Source: Trema orientale (lineage: Eukaryota; Streptophyta; Magnoliopsida; Rosales; Cannabaceae). From it: a DNA stretch of 64,000 bases. Shown here piece after piece: positions 1 to 12,543 of the stretch. A program made the translations under genes and the position numbers. The notes beneath the pieces are model-generated. The model searched no databases. It saw nothing but the letters and a program-made list of their open reading frames with translations, and had not been told where the DNA came from. Each line of letters begins with the position of its first letter. The first letter of the stretch is position 1. The stretch spans positions 85,199-149,198 of the forward strand of contig JXTC01000267.1 in the NCBI GenBank assembly GCA_002914845.1, read 5' to 3'.

Positions 1-355
1 CCCGTTTGGTTCGCCTATTTGAATGTGTGTATTTGAATGAAAATTGTGGAATGTGTTATAATTAGAATGGGAGACATTTGAATGGAAAAAATAGTGGAAT
101 TTGTTGTAATTAGAATGGGAGTATTGGAATGGACTATTCAAAAATACCTCCCTCCCTCCATTCTCATTTAAGACACAAAAAAACTATTCCAATGATTAAT
201 TTTTCGGATGGACCATTTGAATGGAAAAACTAAATTGTTGAAACAAACACACATTCTAAAAGATCATTTGAATGGAAAAACTGAATTGTTGAAACAAACA
301 CACATTCAAATGGATTTTCCATTCCAATAGAATGGAATGGTTGAAACAAACGGGA
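1..355 (+). mobile_element. MITE-like element, family A, copy 1
   Basis: This non-coding element starts CCCGTTTGGTTCGCC and ends CAAACGGGA, so its ends are inverted repeats; the first one or two bases may lie outside the window. Inside, the right half has two direct repeats of about 57 bp (near 208-260 and 263-315), each containing a TTGAATGGAAAAACT core and AACAAACACACATTC. A reverse-complement copy lies at 8654-9011 and a truncated copy at 13242-13430. It has no coding capacity, so any mobility would need a transposase supplied from elsewhere. The superfamily is not certain. Confidence 0.7.
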
Positions 356-419
356 CCTTAGAATTTCTGTCTTTTCTTGTTTTTTTTTGCTACTGGTTTA
401 CTTGTAGTGGATCACTCTT

Positions 420-772
420 AAAATTAATTACCAATTTATTATTAGAAATCATAAACTAATTGATTTTTAGAAACTAGAAACCAAATTAGTTTCTAAAAAC
501 CAACAACCATATTGGTTTCCACTATAAATATCATAACTATTTAGTTAATAAAAACTAAAAACCAAATTAGTTTCTATCATAAACAGTAGAACTATTTGGT
601 TAATTCAATTATTGATTACTAGAAACCAATTTGCTTATTGGAAACTAGTTCTCAGAATCCAAGAACCAATATATATTTCTGCTACTTTTACTTCAAAAAT
701 ATAATTACTTAATTTGAGAACTTGATCATATTCTTCAGTGTCCTTGTTCAATGCCTCACCTAATTTTTTTTA
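420..772. repeat. Degenerate GAAACCAA / TTGGTTTC repeats
   Basis: The words GAAACCAA(A), TAGTTTCTA and TTGGTTTCC recur many times in both orientations, giving many short near-palindromes. The same words appear in the tandem array that follows, so this looks like a more diverged part of the same repeat domain. There is no coding potential. Confidence 0.5.
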
Positions 773-1237
773 CAGGACATTCTTCAAAAAGGAAATCACA
801 ATAGCTTTCAGGGAACTTTCATTGTTTCCCGTGATTTGAAAAAGAAACCACAATGGTTTCTAGGAAATTTTTGTGGTTTCCTATGATTTACTTAACTACA
901 GGGCATTCTGCTAAAAGGAAACCACAATGGTTTCCGGTGATTTATTTAGTTACAGGATATTTTACAAAAAAAAAAAAAACCATAATGATTTTCCGAAAAT
1001 GTTCATGGTTTTATGTAATTTACTAACGTACAGGACATTCGGCTAAAAGAAACCAAATTAGTTTCTAGGAAACTTTTGTGTTTTCCTGTGATTTACTTAC
1101 GTACAGGACTTTCGACTAAATGAAACCAAATTGATTTCTAAGAAATCTTTGTGGTTTCATGTGATTTACTTCCTTACAGAACATTTCGTTAATAGGAAAC
1201 CAAATTGGTTTCCAGGAAACTTTTGTGGTATCCTGTA
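773..1237 (+). repeat. Tandem array, unit about 73 bp
   Basis: Units begin with ACAGGACATTC or close variants at about 773, 898, 952, 1031, 1104 and 1176. The last three are 72-73 bp apart; earlier units are longer or shorter through internal duplication and loss. Each unit carries the near-palindrome GGAAACCAAATTGGTTTCC or a variant, followed by TTTTGTGGTTTCCTGTGATT. This is a small satellite-like array with no coding potential. Confidence 0.7.
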
Positions 1238-2754
1238 AAAAAAAAAAAAAAGATGACTTATTTACTAAAATATCACCGTGTTTTCTAGTTTCTAAAATAT
1301 TTAGAAAAATGCCATAAAAAGATCGTACGGATTTTTATTATTTTTGAAAGATCGTAAATTTGGTAATGTTTTTTGAAAAGCAGGTATTATTGTCCAAAAC
1401 CCAATTTACATTCGGTACCTATTTTTATGTGTCTTACAGTTTACAGATTTCTTTTTTTTTTTCTTTCAAAAATACTATTTTTGAGGTACACATTTCACAC
1501 GTAAAACTTTCATAGTATACATGTTCAATGTAAATTTTCACATATTGTTTATATTTATAATGTAAATTTATACCTATAGTATATATTTTGAAATATATAC
1601 TAATTTTTAGGTATAATTTTTTTCATGGAATGTATATTATGGTATAAATTCTATATATAAAATACTCGCGGATATATTTATCCAAAAAATAGGTATGAAA
1701 AGCGGTATTTGTGAAATAAAAATAGATATGGTTATTTGTGAAGAAATGGATATTTATGTATTTTTCCTCTATAATAGTATTAGTAACTAGGTCAGCCGCT
1801 AGGCGTGTGGGCATGGGCCATCCCGCATTCAAAGATATATATATGAAATTCGATAGGAAATTTAATTTTTTTTTAGTTACTTTTCAAAAAATTAAAAAAG
1901 TCTCAGATTTAATTAGAAAATTACAACTTTTAAAAGTATTTAGACAAAAATATCACTTTTTATTAATTGACGAGACACTTGAAGTAACCAATCAAGTTAC
2001 CTCAGTTAAGTTGACCAGTTACTTCAAGTTCTAGATTAGTTACCCCAAGTAATTCGATTAGTTATTTCAAATACTTTTTAAAAATACAAATTTTAAATAA
2101 TGAGTGGTATTTTTCTAAATATTTATTAAAAATATTATTCTTCTCAATAAACTTTTAAAAGGTGATATTTTCTAAACTATTCCAGAATTTTTCAAAAAAC
2201 TTCAGCGGATCGAAGATTTTTCAATTTACAAATCATTTTTCAAACAGTTATCCAAAATTCGACCATTTGACTAAAAGGCCCAACCACATGTAATTACTAA
2301 TTCTAATTTCTTTTTTTTTTTTTAGTAAATACTAATTCTAATTTCTAATTCTCATGACTCAAGGCATGAGCATTTTCCTTTACATCCACATGCATTTTAT
2401 ATATTTATTTTTTAAAAATAATAAATCAATTAAAAAATAGTTATTTATCAAAATAACATTAGAACGGCTATTTATTGAATAGGTCTAAGAAAGGGCCATT
2501 TCTCAAGGTGATCTAAAACAAAAGGACACTTCTTATAAGTACTCTTTTCGGATCCTATTCGGGGATGAGCCCACCCAGAATAACACGCGGAACACGTGCA
2601 GCCTACTCCTTTTTTTTTTTTTTTTTAAATGGGGTCTTCCAGCGATGAGCATTACTTTAGATGTTTGGATGATCATCTTGGCCGTCCAAAAAAGGAAAAG
2701 AGATAAAGATCGGGGGTTGTGGTTATCATCTTTTCTTTCCGTACAAATGCAAAG

Positions 2755-2790
<36 letters not shown>

Positions 2791-5700
2791 GGGGAAGCAC
2801 ATGGTTGGACTCGGTGGGTGGGCTTAGGTACTCACCATTTGTTAGCCCCACTGCTCTCCACTAGCTCTACTTGTACCTTGGAAGTAGCCAGGGAATCTAA
2901 GAATGGCGATAGACGGATGGGAGATGGTTTTTCAATTACCATCTTCATTTTTAAAAGTCATCACAATATCATATATATATATATATCTCATGAATTGCTC
3001 TTTTAGATATAAGGATGCTGCAAGTATTAACCAACGGATAATGAAAAAAACCATAATTACCTATTATTTATTAATAATAATAAAATATTAAAAAAATTAG
3101 AATAAAAATATCAAATCTTTTTCATAATCAACAAAATATTAAACACAATAATATACTAATAATTTTCAAATTCTAAAATTTAAATATATAAGTACATATA
3201 ACTCTCCAAATTCATTATTTTACCAAAGATATAAGAATATAAATAGTGTAAAATTAAATATACATTTATATATATAATAATTTTTCTATGTGAATATATA
3301 TATATCAGGGCGGGTACGGTGAGGATTATACTAATACCGTCTCCGCATCATACTCGCATATTAACAGTGCAGTTATTCCCCGCTATGGTCATTTTCTTCA
3401 CTTAAGCAGTTTTTCCCCTCCCTATTCGAATCGGATAACCACAGATTCTCATAACCGTGGGTTATATTGTTATCCCTAAAGGAATTTTCTCCGAGTGTCT
3501 CACCCTCATCAATCATCATATTACCACCATGGTCGACTGTTTTCCACACCTCCCTGACTTTGTTCCTGCACTTCATCCTAATTCCCAACTCTCCTCATGC
3601 CCCACTAAATTATACAAACCCCCCAAATAAAAAATAAAATACTAGCAATTTTGTTGAACTTTTTTTTTAAAAAAAAAAGAAAATAATTTTGTTCAACCAA
3701 ACTAGCAGTACATTATAAAAAACCAAAATTGTTTGGATCTAGTGACGACCATATAGTTAAAAGATAGCACTCAACTATATGACTTGTACTTTCGAAAAAT
3801 AAGTTCCAAAAGGTAGACTACTTTGCAAAAAGACTCTATTAAGTCATTAACTTCCACAAGTGAAATACTTAATAGGACACCCCAGACTATTACCTCATTG
3901 CGTTTCTCAAATATTTAATGTATTTATATGCACACAATTACACGTTCTTTCCAATTTTGTAGTCCTTTTCAGTCTCATTTACGTTTGAGAGATAGGCATA
4001 CTCAAATTTACTGTCTTATTTCTTGTTCTATCTACCTAAAATTAGACAACTCAATATTTTTTAACACTATTACTTTTCGGCTAATATTTTAATTCTTGAG
4101 AACTTAAAATCTAGATCTAATCTTCCACAATAAAGATAAAATCTTTCAGTTTGTCTCAATCAAACCCCATTAATCTCTCACACTGTATCTTTCACAAACA
4201 AATTGCGGTACATGGTCTGCAAAGGCCATCACCAAATTCTTATTTCCTCCAATGATGACTTGTACAATTTGCAATGAGAACTTGGGAGCGAACCATCCTA
4301 AAATCCTTGAAAACTAAACTTTTTTCGTGTGTAAAGCAAAGATCTTTGAATCAACTTTTTCTTTTATAGTAAAATAAAATTAGATAAAAAGTTGTTACTA
4401 ATGAAGCACCTGAATAATATGCCATCTAGAATTAACAAGACTCTACCTGGCACTGGAATGATGCAAGAACCTCACCTCAACTTCCTATTCGAATCTTTCA
4501 CAGCCCAAGACTTCTCTCCAATGTTCCTCTCTGTTCTTACTAATATGGGTTCTCTTGGATTACGCCACAAAAATCAAGATTAAAATACCCCAAACAATCT
4601 CAAGAATCACTCCCACCATCCCATTTTTTCTTCATTTTTCCTTATCTTTTTCTCCTTTAAATCATTCTTGGCAGATGAGGGATATTGGAATCGGTGGGGT
4701 GTTCGATCGATCTCGGCGTCTAAATAATCGAAGAGCCTAAAGAGATCGGAATAACTTCAACCTTCGTTAGTGTGAGAGATTAATGGGCTAACTGTGAAGA
4801 TTATATCTGGATCTTTCTGTTTTAAACGTAAGAGAAGAGTATATATTTGTAGAGGTTTAAAACCAACTGGTATATTTCTATCAAAAAAAGAAATACCAAC
4901 TGGTATTAATTTGTAAAATTCAAATATCAAGCTATGCAGAAAATCTAAACTTGATGGTTTTTTTTTTTTTTTTTTTTTTGTCATTGCTCCTTAACGTAAG
5001 ATAGTTATATACAGCACTAACATAACATTGTAATGTATACATTCAAATTTAATTATTCAACGACTTGTCCTACTCCTATTTATAAAGTACATGTTTTCTA
5101 CCATAAAATTCATGTTTATGCAGTGCACTGTGTATTTTAATAATTTATTGTCACGTCTTTCACACGCAAACCAACTCAGAGGCTTGCTTTATACTGATCA
5201 ATATCGTGTAATTTTTCATAGGGAGTTGCCTTATAAGAGATAAGACACTTCTTGCACCATTTTCTCTCTGATAAGTCCCTTTCTCTAGCAGTGATTTATT
5301 TTCTATTATTAATATCTTGATACTTTGTTGTGATCTCCATGCAAGTCGACGGAACAACAGCTATTTACAGCTAGCTGCTCTGCCTGCTCACGTTCGAAAG
5401 TACAGCCATGCGTGACTTGGCTGTTAAAATTATTTCTTTTTTCATTCGCTGACTAGCTAGCTTGTACGGAAGATATATATATATATATTTGGTATTAGTA
5501 TGTCAGTGGTTAGTAGCCCACACATTTTATTTTTTTTAGGAGAACTCTTGTTCACACGTGTGTGTTAAGCAGCTCATGTACTAAAGATGTACGTATATAT
5601 ATATATATATATAATCTTTGGTCAGGTATGTAGTCTAGTTGAGGGACTAGTTTCGATCATGTTTTAGCCAACACAAATCATAGTTTAACCAATTTATAAT

Positions 5701-6189
5701 AGGCGGAGCATGATCTGTGTTAGTCAAAATATGAATTAGACTGATTCCGTCGGCAGGATTACATCGGTGCCTATGATATTTTTGTTCGCTAAATTTATAT
5801 AGTCTACGTAGTGATAAACAATATTGCTTTTATTATTATTATTATTATGGTAATTTAATTATTGTATCATAGTAAAGAGTAGTGCACTAAAGCTGTAGAA
5901 TTAAGAGTTAGCAGCGAAGGAATCTATGTTTAGAGGTTAATCTTATTGCGCACTACTGGTTACATAAGCCTATCAATCTGTCAATTGGAAAAAGGAAACA
6001 AAACTTGATAATATTTCGTGGGGATTTGTTTGATAAATCGTATCCTATTCCTAAATAAAAAGTCATATATGTTTATGAAACAATATTTACGAACATTTTT
6101 ATTAGAGTTAATAACTTTAATAGTCCCTAAATTATACTAATTATACTATTTTGGCCCCGAGATTTCAACTTATATATTAATAGTTCCTA
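1238..6189. other. AT-rich intergenic DNA, no gene seen
   Basis: I see no gene here. The stretch contains long A and T runs, (TA)n tracts near 2972-2986, 5476-5490 and 5594-5613, a (GA)n microsatellite at about 2755-2790 and a poly(T) run near 4960-4979. Short open frames here have low-complexity translations and no recognisable domain. Confidence 0.6.
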
Positions 6190-6577
6190 AAGGCATTTCC
6201 AACTGTACTCTATTGTAGAACAAAACATCATTTTAGAGGAAAACGTATATTCCAACCTAGCACCAAAATGGGCACTATTTTAGCGGTGTGCTATAGTGTT
6301 GTGCCAGGCGCAAGACTGTAGCAGCCAGTAAAGTTATGGGTGTTTTCCAAAAATGCTCTATTTTATTATATCATTCCCAAATATATCTATATGCATGAAT
6401 ATTAATTATTTTATTAAATGTAAAAAATAATTTTCGGGTAAATGATAGAGAAAATATTCTTTTTTATGTAATATTTGGAGTAATGGATTGTAGATTAAAA
6501 TATATATATATTGCAAAGTTGTTCTATTTTAGAGTTTTGGATGCTCCAAAATAGAGTTTTTGGTTGAAGATGGTCTA
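6190..6577. mobile_element. MITE-like element with imperfect terminal inverted repeats
   Basis: The left end AGGCATTTCCAACTGTACTC and the reverse complement of the right end (TAGACCATCTTCAACCAAAA) match imperfectly over about 25 bp, both followed by CTCTATT. This terminal pattern, near-complementary to CATCTCCAACC...CTCTATTTT, is a recurrent non-autonomous transposon end in plants. The interior is AT-rich and non-coding. Confidence 0.5.
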
Positions 6578-7164
6578 AATTATGTAATTATTGCAACAAT
6601 TATATTTTTATCACCAATTATTAAAAATTTAACAGAAATAAATCATTACAAATATACAATTTGCTAAATGTGGTCAATAATGCTACTCCAAATTTTCATG
6701 TCACACAATAAACTATCAAAACTACACAATTATTGCAGCAATGACCATTTTTTTTTTCAACGAATTATTAAATTTTTAATAAAAATGAGTCATGTACAAA
6801 GCATATAGTTTGGTAACTAGGGATGTAGCCATATTGTGGCGATGTTTCTAAATACATATATAAACTATATTTATAGAAAATAATTGTAAGAAAAAAAAAC
6901 TAGTAATTAAATCTATAAGTACCCACTCAAAAAAAATTGTTAGTATCATAAATGTATGCTAATTTTCATACGTTAGTTCAGATTTCCCTTTTATTTTTTT
7001 TGCTTTTTTTTTTTATAAAAAAAAGATAGTTATCCATTTTATAAAAATATGATAGAATTTAGTTAAGCTAAGTATAAAAACTAAAATGGGTGTAAATTCA
7101 TATCGGTCACTATCACCTCAAACCTTAAATTTAGCACAATTTATAAATAAAAGTAAAAAAAATA
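6578..7164. other. AT-rich spacer
   Basis: I see no gene or clear repeat; the stretch has long A/T runs between two transposon-like elements. Confidence 0.5.
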
Positions 7165-7678
7165 GGGGATGGCTACGGTCGGGGCGTCCCTACGTAGGGT
7201 CATGCCTTAATTATCGTTGGATGGGAATCTGTGGGGAATAACGGAAATCTGTGAAGAATCTATTTATATACAGATTCCCATCCAACGGTGAATAGACAGA
7301 GCCCTACGTAGGGTGCCCCTACTGTAGACGCGCCCAAAAAAATAAAAGAATTTAAGTGTCGGATTTAAAAAGTGGAAACATTTCAATTTCTCTTCATTTT
7401 TTTTTTATTCTCCATTAAACATGTTTGACCCTCTATCTCTTGTGAATAGTTTTTTGGATTAAATATATTGATAATTTTTCAAAGCAAATAACTAATATAA
7501 TAAAAAGGGCGCGTCTACAGTAGGGGTGCCCCTACGTAGGGTCCTGTCTATTCACCGTTGGATGGGAATCTGTATATAAATAGATTCTCCACAGATTCCC
7601 GTTATTCCCCACAGATTCCCATCCAACGATAATTAAGGCATAACCCTACGTAGGGACGCCCCTACCGTAGCCATCCCC
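7165..7678. mobile_element. Large inverted repeat: two 171-172 bp arms around a 171-bp loop
   Basis: The left arm (7165-7335) and right arm (7507-7678) are near-perfect reverse complements. Outer ends read GGGGATGGCTACGGT and ACCGTAGCCATCCCC, flanked by TA on both sides (7163-7164, 7679-7680), as expected for a TA target-site duplication. Each arm is also a small foldback, with CCCTACGTAGGG palindromes near each end and GATTCCCATCCAACG in opposite orientations. It could be one foldback transposon or two copies of a roughly 170-bp MITE in inverted orientation. A transcript across it would form a very long hairpin. There is no coding potential. Confidence 0.8.
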
Positions 7679-8155
7679 TAATAAAAATACACATTCATAT
7701 TAATTTTATTTCTTACTATTGCTATTGCGAAGAAAGTACTTTATTCTATGAATTTTTGCTAACAATCGACTATATAATTAAATTAATTATCAACTGTAGA
7801 ATGATAGTTTTTTTGTTTATATTAGGAAAGATATCTTTACTCTATTTTTTAGAGAGATCTTCAAGGAATCTTTATTACCATACAACGTCTTAAAGCTTTT
7901 TATAAATTTACTAGTCATTAATTTTATACGAGATATTAATTTTTTAATTTTTGTTAGAGTTTACGCCTCCGTTGGTTAAATTTATTGGCTCCGTTGGTAA
8001 TTATAGATGAGAACGAGATCCTGATTCATAAAAATAAATAATGCTCTTTATATGCTTTGTCTAAAACTATTTTTTATTGAAAAACTAATAGTTTGTCACA
8101 AATATGGCCATTTGTTATAATAATTGCATAATTCATAGATAATACAATAAATATA
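7679..8155. other. AT-rich spacer
   Basis: I see no gene or distinct repeat between the flanking elements. Confidence 0.5.
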
Positions 8156-8526
8156 AGGCTTGTTTGACATGATTTTTAGAAGTTACTTTTTGGCTTCTCG
8201 AGCCCAAAATTAACTTTTGAGTCTGTTTGGGTAAACTTCTAAAAGAGTTTAAGGACGTTAAAATCTCTTTCATAGGAAGACAGACTCATGTGACTTCTCT
8301 AAGTAAAGCTTCAAAAAAATATATGGAATTTTTTTTCGAGTTTTAATGAAAATTTATATTTAAGTATTTGGCCTTATTCTAATAAATAATAAAAAAGAAA
8401 AAACCATTTAGATCATAGATTTTAAATTTCAAGTATATCATTCAAGCAATATACTAAAAGTTATGATTTTAACTTCTCATTTTTTATTGCATAAGAGCAT
8501 AAGTAAACGCTATTCCAAACAGACCT
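8156..8526. mobile_element. MITE-like element, family B, copy 1
   Basis: The left end AGGCTTGTTTGACAT pairs with the right end CCAAACAGACCT (reverse complement AGGTCTGTTTGG). The interior is AT-rich and non-coding. A related shorter sequence beginning AGGTCTATTTGGCATGACTT lies at 54208. I do not see a clear target-site duplication. Confidence 0.55.
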
Positions 8527-8653
8527 GCATTGCTATTATTAATCATTTCTTGTTAAGACTCAAGAGTTTTTTTAAGTTTTTTCTTTGAATTAAAATTTGA
8601 ATATGAACGTGGCAATGCAATGAAATCGGAATCGAAAGGCAAAACAAATATAG

Positions 8654-9011
8654 GTGCCGTTTGGTTCGCCCATTCCATTCCATTGGAATGTAAAATCCAT
8701 TTGAATGAGTGTTTGTTTCAACAACTCTAAATTTTCTATTCAAATGGTTTTATGGAATGAGTGTTTGTTTCAACAATTCAGTTTTTCTATTCAAATGGTT
8801 CATCAGTCACATCAACTATTTGAATGGATTTTTGTGTCTTGGATGAGAATGGAGGGAGAGAGGTGTTTTTAAATGGTCCATTCCAATACTCTCATTCTAA
8901 TTATAACCCATTCCATTATTTTTTCCATTTAAATGTCTTCCATTCTAATTATAACCCATTCCATAATTTTCATTCAAATACACACATTCAAATAGGCGAA
9001 CCAAACAGGGC
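8654..9011 (-). mobile_element. MITE-like element, family A, copy 2 (reverse orientation)
   Basis: This is a reverse-complement copy of the element at 1-355. Its terminal inverted repeats GTGCCGTTTGGTTCGCC and GGCGAACCAAACAGGGC match at nearly every position. Flanking TATAG at 8649-8653 and 9012-9016 looks like a 5-bp target-site duplication, supporting these ends. The tandem internal motif (AACAAACACTCATTC type) is kept. It is non-coding. Confidence 0.75.
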
Positions 9012-12000
9012 TATAGATATACAGTGGATTACCATTGCATTACCAAAAAACAAAAAAAAAAAATAGTGGATTACCATTGAATTCTTGAAAAAGCTGACTC
9101 GGCTAGCGTACGGACTGTCTCTGACAGAAGGCATTGGTATATAACTNATCAACAAATATATATATTTTCATATATGGTATGTCTTTTCAATTTCATATGC
9201 GTGTTGATTTATACATGATATAAACAAAATCAAAGAAAAACAAAATAACAGACATTGCATTATTTGGCACATCAAAGCCTTGCTCGTGTGCTTCGATCGT
9301 GTTAAGAGTTCCAAGTGCCACGTGTTCTGAGTCATCACACGCCACGTGTACCTGGTAAAGTCCTAGCTTCTTCATAGCCGTCGGATTACGTATATTTGGG
9401 TAATTAACCAGCAAAAGAAGTGGGGCCGTAATCCCATTCAAGACAAGTACTTCAACCAAAGATTTAAAAAAAAAACACACTATCGTGTTCAGCCATTGGT
9501 GCATGCTCTTTTGCTCGTCTCCCATATCCCATGTGGACCATATCCACATCCATATTTTATGTTACGTTATACGTATAGAGGAAATATACCCCACATATTC
9601 TCTATTCTCAATTCTGTACTGTTCATACTCCATATATATATATATATGTGTGCTAATCTTCTTTAGCTTCAACTAGTTTTTTCTTCTTTTTTTTTTCAAC
9701 TAGTTCAAAATAAAATTCTACAAACCAGTATATATATAGCTTACAAAGTAAGGGACTTCAATTCTCTCATATATATATATATATAAAGAGTAAGGGACTT
9801 CTCTTTCTTCTCTTTATTATTTTCCCATCAAATTCAAATATGTATCTATCGGGCTGGAAATTTGATCAGCCAATTGTGCTCTTGCATTTAATTTTATTTT
9901 TTTGCATGTGTCAGTAATCGTATATATTATTAATTTACTTGCATTAATTGCATGGTTATTCTTTGAGGTTACAAATTTGTTAACTGAGGGTTGAGAGTGA
10001 TTACTTATAAAGAGTGGTATATATAAATTCTCTTTTTGATATATTTTTGAAAGCAAAAATTTTGGGATAATCACAACTCACAAGGTAGAAATCAAGTAAA
10101 AAATAGAAAGGAGTAATTAATATTTGCGTATTTGGGTTTGGAATGAAAGGAACTGAACGATGAGGGAGGAGGGGACTGGGAGTGGGACTGGGAGGGTGTG
10201 AAAGCAAACGTGCATTGTACTATATATATATATATATATGCGTAATGCATGATGCATAATGCATAATGCATAATGCTTGTAGATACATGATAATAATAAT
10301 ACAGCTGGTTCCCATAATGCTTGTACTGTTTCGGTCTCCTCTTTCATATATTATTCTGTTTCGGCCATCGTCATCTTCACTACAATCACACGCGCTTGGG
10401 TCGTGGGGGTGCTTTTTTGTAATTTCAGAACTCGTCAGCTGTGTTTGCGGGTGTGGGGTTTTGAATTTTGATTGAATGAGAATTGAGAAATGAGATATGA
10501 AAAGTGAAAAAAGATTAGGCTAAAAAAAAAAAACGTACGGAATATCATTTTGCTGATATAAAGAAAAAGTCTCCTCGTTTGACTGTCCTATGTTTTATGT
10601 TGAATTGAGATTTTGAGTAATGTGAAAAAACAGGAACCTAAAGAAAGAAAAAGCAAATTAAGCATAGCCATTTACGTGACGCACACGACATCAGAATAAT
10701 TAGAGGACGCGGTTTCGATGGTATAGTCGGAAAATGACGACTTTTTTTTCCTGAATTAAATTAATGGAGAGTAGAAAAAGCGCCATTCTTGACGGCCATG
10801 CCATAAGTAATAAGCATTGACGGACTTAAAAACCACTTCGTCCCTCTGTTTCATTCTCAACCACTCCTCTCTATTACCCAAACTGCCCTTTACTTTTTTT
10901 TTTCCCCTCTTAGTATTAGTATTATTAGTAAACTACTTTATTACATTATTAATATAACATTTATTTAGGACATTATCAGTTTTAACCATTTTTAAAGCAT
11001 GTGATTGTAATAAAAAAAGACAAAATATAAATAATTTACAAAATATTCATTTAGGACATTATAGTTTTAACAAATTTTAAAGCATGTGATTGTAAAAAAA
11101 AATGACAAAATATAAATAATTTATAAAATTATGACTTTTATATAATGAAATTCTCGGAATTCCAAAATTGCCATCAATATTTGATCCTAGTTGAAAAATG
11201 ATATGTGGCTATTGAAATTTTTTTCGGTCAAAATGGTCAAGATAAAACGCGGATAGAACACGGTTAAGTGCTTATAGGTAAGATATTTAGGGTTTGTTAA
11301 AAAGTATATATATCTAAATAATTTTAGATGTATGACATGATAATATAGCCAATTTCGATAACATTTATGGTTGAGTTCATTTTTCCATTAATTATGAGTG
11401 TATTGGCATAGTTAAGGTTCTAAATACTCATTATTTTAAAGATAAGTCCTAATTTTAGCCCTTGAACTTTAAATCGAATCTTATTTTGGCTCATGATTTT
11501 TGAAATATCTTATTTAAGACACCTGATTTATAAAAATTTTGTAATTTGGGCCTTCCACCACTCTTTCTATTATAAATGGATGGAAAAGTCTTTGTATTGG
11601 CCCCAAATTATTATAAAATCTTATTAGGGTCTCTAAACATTAAAACGTTCATATCTTAGCATATGATTATTCAAAGAGTCTCATTTAACATTTTTACATT
11701 CACCTTATTGTTAAAAAACAAATAAAATGAACATATGTCTCTCACATGTGGCAAAATGAAAATAACAAAGATATCTTAAGCAATTTACAAGATAAAATTG
11801 GGATGGTAGAAAATTTTTATTTTATTTGAAAATATTAATAAAAAAATTTTATTTTGGTACAAAAATTAGTGATCCTCTTGAGGTCATGATTTAGTTTTGA
11901 TTTTTTTTTTCATCTTATTTAGACTCATCATTTTAAATGAGCATTATATTAAATTAAAATTAAAGTAAATTATTTTTTTTAAATTAATTTTTAAAAAATT

Positions 12001-12416
12001 ATATAAAATAACTTGAGGTTTTTGTGTTACCTCATTTTTTTCTTGCGTAACTTAAGATATATTTGTTCAAAGTTTCATACGAGTGACCTATGATCTATCT
12101 TCTTCTTCTTTTTTTTTTTTCATTGATGTTGTTGAATATAAGATTCATTTTTTTTCCCACAAAAACCTCGAGTTATTTTATTTAATTTTCCACTGCCTCA
12201 TTTATAATAGAAGAGTGACAAAATGACCAAATTAGAAATTTTTTTATAAATTGTGTATTTTAAATGAGTCGAGACCAAAATAAAATTTATTTTAAAATTC
12301 AAGGACTAAAAATGAATTTTATCAAGAAAATTTTTTATTTTATCCCCAACTGTTAAATTTATCTGCTCTTAATTTTCTTTCGCAAAGTGTTTTTCTACAT
12401 TTCCATATAGAATTAT
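9012..12416. other. AT-rich intergenic DNA, no gene accepted
   Basis: It holds (TA)n tracts near 9632-9647, 9770-9784 and 10220-10239, a short GCATAATGCATAATGC repeat near 10242-10276, and a G-rich patch at 10162-10198. One open frame on the minus strand (9193-9549, 118 codons) has no recognisable domain and overlaps a pair of G-boxes, so I do not call it a gene. Confidence 0.5.
9319..9348. promoter_or_regulatory. Paired G-boxes flanking a TGAGTCA site
   Basis: CACGTG occurs at 9319-9324 and 9343-9348, with a perfect TGAGTCA palindrome (GCN4/AP-1 type) at 9328-9334 between them. CACGTG is bound by plant bZIP and bHLH factors and TGAGTCA by bZIP factors. No gene start is recognised nearby, so the target is unknown. 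Confidence 0.4.
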
Positions 12417-12543
12417 GCTACGATCAGACGCGACTGACACGTCTGACCGATCTCAGCCATCCATCACTGTGGGTCCCACTGTGGGGCCCACAGTGATGAA
12501 CAGCTGAGATCGATTAGACGTGTCAGTCACATCTGACCGTAGC
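12417..12543. mobile_element. 127-bp foldback (hairpin) element
   Basis: The sequence from GCTACGATCAGACGCGACTG to the matching GTCACATCTGACCGTAGC end is an imperfect palindrome with arms of about 57 bp. The centre is CACTGTGGG...CCCACAGTG around a short loop. It is much more GC-rich than its surroundings. This is the form of a very small MITE or a hairpin RNA precursor; I cannot tell which from sequence alone. Confidence 0.65.

Noticed and set aside
773..1237. CRISPR-like array
   Set aside because: Units are contiguous and diverged with no constant repeat and unique spacers, and the genome is a plant.
9193..9549. 118-codon open frame on the minus strand
   Set aside because: No recognisable domain, no splice or promoter context, and it overlaps a G-box cluster and AT-rich DNA. 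Chance opening is more likely.
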